Source: Nemophila menziesii (taxonomy: Eukaryota; Streptophyta; Magnoliopsida; Boraginales; Hydrophyllaceae). Taken from it: DNA of 64,000 nucleotides. The stretch lies in assembly GCA_029959085.1 (NCBI GenBank), contig JARWIR010000008.1:14866001-14930000 (forward strand), in the 5' to 3' direction. Under the pieces are notes generated by a model. It saw only the letters and a list, made by a program, of their open reading frames with translations. It made no database searches and was not told the origin of the DNA. Of this stretch, positions 54,929 through 64,000 are shown one piece after another; the first letter of the stretch is position 1; the number at the start of each line of letters is the position of its first letter. The position numbers and the translations under genes are program-made.

Positions 54929-57437
54929 TAACTCTACGTGAATAGCTTAACCGTTAGTAGAGTAAACGATTTGGAATTTAATCTTTTGGAAGTGTTGTTT
55001 TCTACACAACCTCCATTTTCTTGTAGGTGATCGTTACTTTGCTTGGAGGAAACAAATGGAAGAATTAAATATACGAAAGAACGCTCAAATCTCGAAAAAG
55101 GAAAATCCGGTGATTTCTTTTCTTTTTCTCGTATATAATATTGCGTTTCCTCCTTATGGCTTGCGTTTTTAATTATGTTTTGGGTTGTGATTTGATTAGT
55201 TGTGTTTGTTGTTATCATGTTTTATCTTTGGATATTATCTTGTGATTCTAATCATTGTTTTAATGTTATTAGTGTTATTGCATCTAATTCTCATGAATGA
55301 TGTTTTTGCACTTTAGCTCTTAGAATTTTGGTAATTGCATTTTAGTCCCCAAAATTTTCAAAATTTCACTTTGACCCCTCATAGTTATTAAATTCTCCAA
55401 AGTGTCATAGTTTGGACTTCATAATCTTTCACCTGTAAAATTTGCCATTCTAGTTCATATTTTTGAAAAATTGCATTTTTAGTCCCTACTATGTGAAATT
55501 GCCTTTTTGTCCCTCAACTTTTATAAATTGCACTTTTTATTCTTACAAGTTTTTATATATTTTAAAAGTGCCTATTGATTAATAAAAGGGAAAAAGGTCA
55601 AAGATATTGTTTACACTTTCAAATCTTAATTTATCTTTGATCACAAACTTGCATTTTCATATGGGTGTGTCTTTAAAGAAATTGCTTTTCAAAATATTTT
55701 TTTCCGATAATCTTTTGCATTTCCCATAGCATTTCAAAAATGTTTTTATGCATAGAATTATGGGAATTTTATCCATTATTGGTCATTAACTCATTTGCAT
55801 GAATTTGCTTAGCCTTACTATCTATATGTTGTGCTTCATTATGTGCTTATATGGTTTATTCCCTATTGTGCAAATATCTTGTATAACTTGACCTTATCAT
55901 GCTTAAAATTGCTTAGTTTTTACATTGGGTCTTTTTGTAATTTTTTTAAAAAAAAAAATATAGGGGTATTTGTGAAATAAACGGTTTTATTTGTTTTCGG
56001 GATTTCCATGTTGAATCTTTTCAAAACAAAAGCGTTTTTAGTTGTTTTAAAATATCTCTATACTATTGGGGTGTTTTCGTATTAACTTCGGGTGTTTATG
56101 CAAATTGCCTATTTTCAAAATCTCTCTTCTTACTCCTTTTGGTCGAGCTTTAGTGCGGTGCACCGCAACAATGGTCCGGTACACCGCGATTTGGGGTTTA
56201 TTGTTCTATCTTGCATTATGGTCCCTATTGGTTGAAAATATTGCATTGTGATCCCTATAGGTTGAAAAATATTAATTTAAGATCCCTATAGTTTGAACAA
56301 ATTGCATTTAGCTTTCTTATGCTTGAATATTAGACCTTGGTCCCTATTGTCTTGAGAAAGTTTACTTAGGTCCTTGAAGGTTTTCAAAATTGCAATTAGT
56401 CCCTAAACATTTGAAAAATGCATTTTGACCCCCATACTTTTCAAAGTTTAAATTTTACCCCTAGATTTCTTAAAATCGCTAATTCTTCTTATTGGGTGTT
56501 TTTAATCTTCATATTATCCTACTTGGTTAAATTTGGATAATTGGTTTTAGATGCTATGTGTTCACCTTGGATTATTGGTTATGTATGCATTGTTGAATGT
56601 TAGTTGCTTAAATTTTATGCTTCGGATATTATTTAAATGTGTTAATGTTGCTAACATTTTCCTTGATGATATAGGTACTATTGCATCATTCATCCTTGAT
56701 CTTATTCTATATTGTTTTATAGTCCCTTTAGTTTGTTCAAATTAATCTTTGTTCTTCAAATGGTTGAAAATTGCATTTAGGTCCCTTGAAGTTTTTCAAA
56801 ATTACGTTTAGTCCCTAAACTTTTGGAAAATACATCTTGACCCCTTTGCATTTCAAAAATGACAATTTACCCCATGATTTCTTAAAATTGATTCAAATAT
56901 TCTTATTGGTAAAAAGGGGAGAAATTATTGGTCAAACTTTTCAAAATTGAAACAAACACTCTATGCATTTCGTGAGGGGGAGTTTTTAGTAAATTATCTT
57001 TAAAAACTAAAATGCTTGATTAATCGTTTGCACTAATCGTTTTTCTTATAATTGCACTAATCGTTTGCGTTGTTAGAAAGCTTATAAGATGAAAACCTAT
57101 CGATCAAGGAGTTGGTAAAATGTCTCTATCCTTAGCTCTTGCTTTCAAATTATCTATCTTTGTGCATCTCCTTCTAAAAATTAGTTGTTTCAAATCTTTT
57201 CACTTGAGTTTTAGCTCTTCTATGATTAGTTGTTTGATTTTATTTTATTTTCCCGTCTTTTTGATGAAGACAAAGGGGGAGAAATATGTGCACTAAAACT
57301 TTCAAAATTTGCACTTTACAAAACTTTACAAAACTCACAAATGCATATCTTTTTCATAAAAATACACTTTGATTTAATGCCTTTTGTGAGGGGGAGTTAG
57401 ACTCCATATGTGTTTTAGTGATTGATTTGTCATCATC

Positions 57438-57451
57438 AAAAAGGGGGAGAT
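57438..57451 (+). promoter_or_regulatory. Polypurine tract before LTR 2
   Basis: AAAAAGGGGGAGAT immediately before TGTTGGC. The same tract precedes LTR 3 (61684-61697). It primes plus-strand synthesis. Confidence 0.85.
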
Positions 57452-59159
57452 TGTTGGCATATTGCCCCCATCGATTAGGTGTTTTAATGTGACAAATCCT
57501 CTATTGTTTAGTGTGCTAATTTCACTTTATTATCTTGCACTCTAATTCATCAAAAAGCACAATTGTCATCATTTAGATCAAATCTTTATTGTTATATCTC
57601 AAGAAACTAATTCTCTTACAAATGCTATTAACTTTATCTTTGTGTACATTGAGAATTAGCTTTAGTGATCAACTACAAAGTTTATAAGAATGATGTTCTC
57701 TACAACTCTCGTGAAGAAGGTTTTCCAATCCGAGCATCATAGTAAAAGATATACTCACTAGAAGGTGTCTTAAACCTTTGGTGCGGTACACCGGAGTACA
57801 CCTGCGGTACACCGCAGAGCCACGGACCAGAGACGCGGTGCATAGGCTAGTCCGACCAGTAAGCTAAGAAAGTGTGCGGTACACCGGACTGAAGCGCGGT
57901 ACACCGGAGTGAGGCACGGACCAGGAGCACGGTGCATGAGGTAGCCCGTCAGTATGCTATGAAATCAACACGTTGAGTTGTGCGGTACACCGCACCATAT
58001 CCGCGGTACACCGCGAGTAAGGTTTTCCTGCAGCAAAATGAAGACAAAAGGAATAGATCCGTTGGGGATATTAATATATCCGTTGGAGACAAATCATATG
58101 ACCGTTGGGAGCATTTTGCAGCTATAAATTGAAGGTCTTTCAAGGCTACAACTACACCTTCAACCCATATACACTTAGGGGCTTAATTGCTATCATCCAA
58201 GAAGGTGTCAAGAGCTTCATAGTTAATATCCACTCAATTAAGGAGTTAATCCAAGGAGCTATCAAAGTTAATCATCCAAGCTTGATCAAGAGCTTAAACC
58301 AATAAGCTTCAAAGTTATTATCAACTCAAGAGAAGTTTTAAGCTTATAGTTATATCATCTCTTTAGGAGTTTAGTTACAAAGCTTTTATAAGCACCCCTA
58401 AACACTTTTCCTTTCCTCTTAGTTCTTGTAATAGATTAAGAGAGTAGTGTGAGCATAGGTTGTATGCTTGGTTCCTTGTGTTGGTGATAACACAAGTGTT
58501 TTTCCTTCGTGGTTTCGAAGAGGTTGTCCTTCGTGTTATCGAAGAGGTTGTAAGGGTTATTGTGTTCTCGACCCGGTTAAGAGAGACACGGGAGCTTAGT
58601 GAAAAGCTTGAAATCCTAAGGAGGCTTCCTTAGGTAGTGGATGTAGGGAAACCGAACCACTATAAATCGTGTGTATCCTTCTATCCCTTCGCTATTTATT
58701 TTCCGCACGTCACATGTTTGATTATATGCTTACTAGTATGAATATCATGATTATGTTTGTCTAGCTAATCAAACTATGATCTTCTAAGTTAGTAAGAGAA
58801 TAGATAATCGATTTACTTGTTTAACTTATATATCGAACCTCTAACTTATCCTTTGCATGATCCCATAAGTGTTTGATATATTAGTTGACTTAGAAGAATA
58901 GCTAGTATGAATATTGTGATAGTGTTCTTTCTAGTTTATCCAACATATTGTCATCTAGAGTAGTAAGAGATTAGAAACTCGTTTTACTTGTATCACTTAT
59001 ATATCGAACCTCTTAGCTTGTCCATTGTATGATCCCTTAGGAGTTTGATATATTAGTTGACTTAGAAGTTTCTTTCTTAAACTTATAATTATCCAAAAGA
59101 TTTTTAATTAGGCATTAATCTTATTAGTAATCCTATTCACCCCCCCTCTAGGACTTTCA
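57452..59159 (+). repeat. LTR 2, shared between two internal regions
   Basis: Same as LTR 1 over its full length as far as I can read. It is preceded by a PPT and followed by a primer site, so it serves as 3' LTR for one unit and 5' LTR for the next. Confidence 0.93.
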
Positions 59160-61697
59160 ATTGGTATCAGAGCCTAACTCTACGTGAATAGCTTAACCGT
59201 TAGTAGAGTAAACGATTTGGAATTTAATCTTTTGGAAGTGTTGTTTTCTACACAACCTCCATTTTCTTGTAGGTGATCGTTACTTTGCTTGGAGGAAACA
59301 AATGGAAGAATTAAATATACGAAAGAACGCTCAAATCTCGAAAAAGGAAAATCCGGTGATTTCTTTTCTTTTTCTCGTATATAATATTGCGTTTCCTCCT
59401 TATGGCTTGCGTTTTTAATTATGTTTTGGGTTGTGATTTGATTAGTTGTGTTTGTTGTTATCATGTTTTATCTTTGGATATTATCTTGTGATTCTAATCA
59501 TTGTTTTAATGTTATTAGTGTTATTGCATCTAATTCTCATGAATGATGTTTTTGCACTTTAGCTCTTAGAATTTTGGTAATTGCATTTTAGTCCCCAAAA
59601 TTTTCAAAATTTCACTTTGACCCCTCATAGTTATTAAATTCTCCAAAGTGTCATAGTTTGGACTTCATAATCTTTCACCTGTAAAATTTGCCATTCTAGT
59701 TCATATTTTTGAAAAATTGCATTTTTAGTCCCTACTATGTGAAATTGCCTTTTTGTCCCTCAACTTTTATAAATTGCACTTTTTATTCTTACAAGTTTTT
59801 ATATATTTTAAAAGTGCCTATTGATTAATAAAAGGGAAAAAGGTCAAAGATATTGTTTACACTTTCAAATCTTAATTTATCTTTGATCACAAACTTGCAT
59901 TTTCATATGGGTGTGTCTTTAAAGAAATTGCTTTTCAAAATATTTTTTTCCGATAATCTTTTGCATTTCCCATAGCATTTCAAAAATGTTTTTATGCATA
60001 GAATTATGGGAATTTTATCCATTATTGGTCATTAACTCATTTGCATGAATTTGCTTAGCCTTACTATCTATATGTTGTGCTTCATTATGTGCTTATATGG
60101 TTTATTCCCTATTGTGCAAATATCTTGTATAACTTGACCTTATCATGCTTAAAATTGCTTAGTTTTTACATTGGGTCTTTTTGTAATTTTTTTAAAAAAA
60201 AAAATATAGGGGTATTTGTGAAATAAACGGTTTTATTTGTTTTCGGGATTTCCATGTTGAATCTTTTCAAAACAAAAGCGTTTTTAGTTGTTTTAAAATA
60301 TCTCTATACTATTGGGGTGTTTTCGTATTAACTTCGGGTGTTTATGCAAATTGCCTATTTTCAAAATCTCTCTTCTTACTCCTTTTGGTCGAGCTTTAGT
60401 GCGGTGCACCGCAACAATGGTCCGGTACACCGCGATTTGGGGTTTATTGTTCTATCTTGCATTATGGTCCCTATTGGTTGAAAATATTGCATTGTGATCC
60501 CTATAGGTTGAAAAATATTAATTTAAGATCCCTATAGTTTGAACAAATTGCATTTAGCTTTCTTATGCTTGAATATTAGACCTTGGTCCCTATTGTCTTG
60601 AGAAAGTTTACTTAGGTCCTTGAAGGTTTTCAAAATTGCAATTAGTCCCTAAACATTTGAAAAATGCATTTTGACCCCCATACTTTTCAAAGTTTAAATT
60701 TTACCCCTAGATTTCTTAAAATCGCTAATTCTTCTTATTGGGTGTTTTTAATCTTCATATTATCCTACTTGGTTAAATTTGGATAATTGGTTTTAGATGC
60801 TATGTGTTCACCTTGGATTATTGGTTATGTATGCATTGTTGAATGTTAGTTGCTTAAATTTTATGCTTCGGATATTATTTAAATGTGTTAATGTTGCTAA
60901 CATTTTCCTTGATGATATAGGTACTATTGCATCATTCATCCTTGATCTTATTCTATATTGTTTTATAGTCCCTTTAGTTTGTTCAAATTAATCTTTGTTC
61001 TTCAAATGGTTGAAAATTGCATTTAGGTCCCTTGAAGTTTTTCAAAATTACGTTTAGTCCCTAAACTTTTGGAAAATACATCTTGACCCCTTTGCATTTC
61101 AAAAATGACAATTTACCCCATGATTTCTTAAAATTGATTCAAATATTCTTATTGGTAAAAAGGGGAGAAATTATTGGTCAAACTTTTCAAAATTGAAACA
61201 AACACTCTATGCATTTCGTGAGGGGGAGTTTTTAGTAAATTATCTTTAAAAACTAAAATGCTTGATTAATCGTTTGCACTAATCGTTTTTCTTATAATTG
61301 CACTAATCGTTTGCGTTGTTAGAAAGCTTATAAGATGAAAACCTATCGATCAAGGAGTTGGTAAAATGTCTCTATCCTTAGCTCTTGCTTTCAAATTATC
61401 TATCTTTGTGCATCTCCTTCTAAAAATTAGTTGTTTCAAATCTTTTCACTTGAGTTTTAGCTCTTCTATGATTAGTTGTTTGATTTTATTTTATTTTCCC
61501 GTCTTTTTGATGAAGACAAAGGGGGAGAAATATGTGCACTAAAACTTTCAAAATTTGCACTTTACAAAACTTTACAAAACTCACAAATGCATATCTTTTT
61601 CATAAAAATACACTTTGATTTAATGCCTTTTGTGAGGGGGAGTTAGACTCCATATGTGTTTTAGTGATTGATTTGTCATCATCAAAAAGGGGGAGAT
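59160..61697 (+). mobile_element. Internal region 2 (2,538 bp), non-coding
   Basis: Same content as internal region 1 at +4,246, including the gag-like remnant, the GCGGTGCACCGC palindrome (60401-60412) and the AGTCCC phrases. No difference noticed. Confidence 0.85.
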
Positions 61698-63406
61698 TGT
61701 TGGCATATTGCCCCCATCGATTAGGTGTTTTAATGTGACAAATCCTCTATTGTTTAGTGTGCTAATTTCACTTTATTATCTTGCACTCTAATTCATCAAA
61801 AAGCACAATTGTCATCATTTAGATCAAATCTTTATTGTTATATCTCAAGAAACTAATTCTCTTACAAATGCTATTAACTTTATCTTTGTGTACATTGAGA
61901 ATTAGCTTTAGTGATCAACTACAAAGTTTATAAGAATGATGTTCTCTACAACTCTCGTGAAGAAGGTTTTCCAATCCGAGCATCATAGTAAAAGATATAC
62001 TCACTAGAAGGTGTCTTAAACCTTTGGTGCGGTACACCGGAGTACACCTGCGGTACACCGCAGAGCCACGGACCAGAGACGCGGTGCATAGGCTAGTCCG
62101 ACCAGTAAGCTAAGAAAGTGTGCGGTACACCGGACTGAAGCGCGGTACACCGGAGTGAGGCACGGACCAGGAGCACGGTGCATGAGGTAGCCCGTCAGTA
62201 TGCTATGAAATCAACACGTTGAGTTGTGCGGTACACCGCACCATATCCGCGGTACACCGCGAGTAAGGTTTTCCTGCAGCAAAATGAAGACAAAAGGAAT
62301 AGATCCGTTGGGGATATTAATATATCCGTTGGAGACAAATCATATGACCGTTGGGAGCATTTTGCAGCTATAAATTGAAGGTCTTTCAAGGCTACAACTA
62401 CACCTTCAACCCATATACACTTAGGGGCTTAATTGCTATCATCCAAGAAGGTGTCAAGAGCTTCATAGTTAATATCCACTCAATTAAGGAGTTAATCCAA
62501 GGAGCTATCAAAGTTAATCATCCAAGCTTGATCAAGAGCTTAAACCAATAAGCTTCAAAGTTATTATCAACTCAAGAGAAGTTTTAAGCTTATAGTTATA
62601 TCATCTCTTTAGGAGTTTAGTTACAAAGCTTTTATAAGCACCCCTAAACACTTTTCCTTTCCTCTTAGTTCTTGTAATAGATTAAGAGAGTAGTGTGAGC
62701 ATAGGTTGTATGCTTGGTTCCTTGTGTTGGTGATAACACAAGTGTTTTTCCTTCGTGGTTTCGAAGAGGTTGTCCTTCGTGTTATCGAAGAGGTTGTAAG
62801 GGTTATTGTGTTCTCGACCCGGTTAAGAGAGACACGGGAGCTTAGTGAAAAGCTTGAAATCCTAAGGAGGCTTCCTTAGGTAGTGGATGTAGGGAAACCG
62901 AACCACTATAAATCGTGTGTATCCTTCTATCCCTTCGCTATTTATTTTCCGCACTTCACATGTTTGATTATATGCTTACTAGTATGAATATCATGATTAT
63001 GTTTGTCTAGCTAATCAAACTATGATCTTCTAAGTTAGTAAGAGAATAGATAATCGATTTACTTGTTTAACTTATATATCGAACCTCTAACTTATCCTTT
63101 GCATGATCCCATAAGTGTTTGATATATTAGTTGACTTAGAAGAATAGCTAGTATGAATATTGTGATAGTGTTCTTTCTAGTTTATCCAACATATTGTCAT
63201 CTAGAGTAGTAAGAGATTAGAAACTCGTTTTACTTGTATCACTTATATATCGAACCTCTTAGCTTGTCCATTGTATGATCCCTTAGGAGTTTGATATATT
63301 AGTTGACTTAGAAGTTTCTTTCTTAAACTTATAATTATCCAAAAGATTTTTAATTAGGCATTAATCTTATTAGTAATCCTATTCACCCCCCCCTCTAGGA
63401 CTTTCA
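61698..63406 (+). repeat. LTR 3 (1,709 bp)
   Basis: As LTR 1 and 2 but with CGCACTTCAC instead of CGCACGTCAC (62956) and one extra C in the C run near 63386-63393. Ends CTTTCA followed by the GAAAT duplication. Confidence 0.93.
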
Positions 63407-63411
63407 GAAAT

Positions 63412-64000
63412 TAAGCAAGCTTCTAAGGGCCCTAGTAGCTATCGCAACACGAATTTGAGAAGTAAGATAGAAAAAGGTAAGCACTAAAGATTTCTAGAGT
63501 TGGTTAATTGATTGGGATGAATCATATTAGAAGGTAAGTGAATGTGAATGTAGTGATACTAGAAGTATACATATAAGAGAAGCACTGCACCCTATCTTGG
63601 GAATTGATCATTCGAGGCAGTAGCCTCAACGAGTATGTCTTCTCCCTTCTCTACCATTTCTCTACTTGCAATATATGTGTCAGATCTTAATACTTATTGA
63701 GTCTGTTTTGAAACCTGGGGACACGACTCATTTTTTAGTTGGGTGTGTGGATTCGTTGTCCTTCATCTCAATATTATGTGATTTACTACTTTTTAGGTAA
63801 ATTTAAAAACTTTAGAGATGGAATTAGATGTAGAATGTGTATAATGTCCTAAAAGCATAAACTTTAGTGAGTTAATGATATACAAGTAATGTGTTTAGGA
63901 ACTAGTTATATTGTATGCTTTGAAATATGAACATATAAATACACCTTAAAAGTAAAGAAATGATTAGTAAGCCATGTCGTAGAAGTAAGTTTGATATTAA
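63412..64000 (+). other. Continuation of the Ty3-like sequence or unassigned flank
   Basis: Joins to 53200 if the array and one GAAAT are discounted (AACAAGAG|GAAAT|TAAGCAAGC). AT-rich, with no frame recognised. Sequence runs off the window. Confidence 0.45.

Larger units (their letters stand above)
54914..57451 (+). mobile_element. Internal region 1 (2,538 bp), non-coding
   Basis: Primer site (54916-54928), then a possible gag remnant GDRYFAWRKQMEELNIRKN (about 55028-55085) that ends after a few dozen codons. The rest is non-coding, with many TTGCATTTAGTCCCTAAAC-like phrases (55310-55560, 56200-56470, 56760-56880), a perfect palindrome GCGGTGCACCGC at 56155-56166, and AGGGGGAG purine runs (56980, 57270, 57390). 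It ends in the PPT AAAAAGGGGGAGAT at 57438-57451. Organised like a large retrotransposon derivative. Confidence 0.85.
53206..63406 (+). mobile_element. Non-autonomous copia-type element as LTR-internal-LTR-internal-LTR
   Basis: Three LTRs (53206-54913, 57452-59159, 61698-63406) and two internal regions (54914-57451, 59160-61697) repeat with an exact 4,246-bp period. One 5-bp duplication GAAAT flanks the whole (53201-53205 and 63407-63411). Each internal region begins with an initiator-Met primer site (TGGTATCAGAGCC) and ends with a purine tract before TGTTGG. No gag-pol is present, so it must be moved in trans. Copies differ at only a few bases that I can see. A diverged LTR of this lineage is at 36.3-37.2 kb. 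Confidence 0.93.

Noticed and set aside
56066..56745. 61- and 64-aa frames in the internal region, recurring at 60312 and 60797
   Set aside because: Low-complexity hydrophobic readings of T-rich non-coding repeats.
53206..63406. Endogenous pararetrovirus
   Set aside because: The initiator-Met primer site is shared with copia elements; there are LTRs, a PPT and an integration duplication, and no viral coat or movement domains.

Overview
This is a transposon-dense stretch of a flowering-plant nuclear genome. The indicators are AT-rich DNA, spliced genes with GT..AG introns, Ty1/copia and Ty3-type LTR elements, L1-type LINEs, Mutator-like (MULE), CACTA and hAT DNA transposons, a tRNA-derived SINE, and one disease-resistance gene of the R1/Mi-1.2 late-blight type. 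That NLR type suggests an asterid eudicot, but this is inference. I see no intact ordinary host gene in the 64 kb.

Region 1 (1-11.2 kb). After the tail of a copia element lies one NLR pseudogene (1370-11235, + strand). It is split by two Mutator-type insertions, each with an exact 9-bp target duplication: a 1,383-bp long-TIR non-autonomous element (1956-3338) and a 5,368-bp MULE (4665-10032). The NLR also has a frameshift, a missing LRR segment and, unusually, a second P-loop-less NB-ARC copy in front of the normal one. The 5.4-kb MULE carries a spliced plant-mobile-domain (PMD) gene on + and a MuDRA-type transposase on -, tail to tail. Both are cut short by an internal deletion that removed the transposase SWIM zinc finger. 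A second copy (38355-42053) is a different deletion derivative. Both copies carry arrays of roughly 25-bp GC palindromes near their ends.

Region 2 (11.8-24.3 kb). A nearly full-length but decayed L1-type LINE on - (10-bp duplication at 11780 and 24332) is a nest. A CACTA element (11812-16433) sits in its 3' end, a tRNA-derived SINE (12400-12515) sits inside the CACTA, and a 1.6-kb solo LTR (20521-22118) splits its endonuclease. Its 5' end carries a 105-bp AG/CT microsatellite.

Region 3 (24.3-38.3 kb). This holds a copia pol relic on - with one LTR and two neighbouring hAT-type MITEs, a 745-bp hAT-type element built of GAGCTC-like repeats, a 5'-truncated LINE with RNase H on +, a 66-bp minisatellite, a further LINE RNase H relic and an old LTR relic related to the family in region 5.

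Region 4 (42-50.6 kb). This holds a minus-strand LINE relic, several tandem repeats, a solo LTR (45026-46515, + strand), and a related LTR (48456-49980) followed by a primer-binding site. The same LTR family supplies the solo copies at 20.5 and 51.2 kb.

Region 5 (50.6-64 kb). An old Ty3-like leader/LTR sequence is interrupted by a minus-strand solo LTR and by a striking LTR-internal-LTR-internal-LTR array (53206-63406). The array has a 4,246-bp period, its copies are almost identical, and one 5-bp target duplication (GAAAT) flanks the whole. It uses an initiator-Met-type primer site and has no gag-pol: a recently amplified non-autonomous copia-type element.

All calls come from reading motifs, frames and repeats by eye; no database search was possible.
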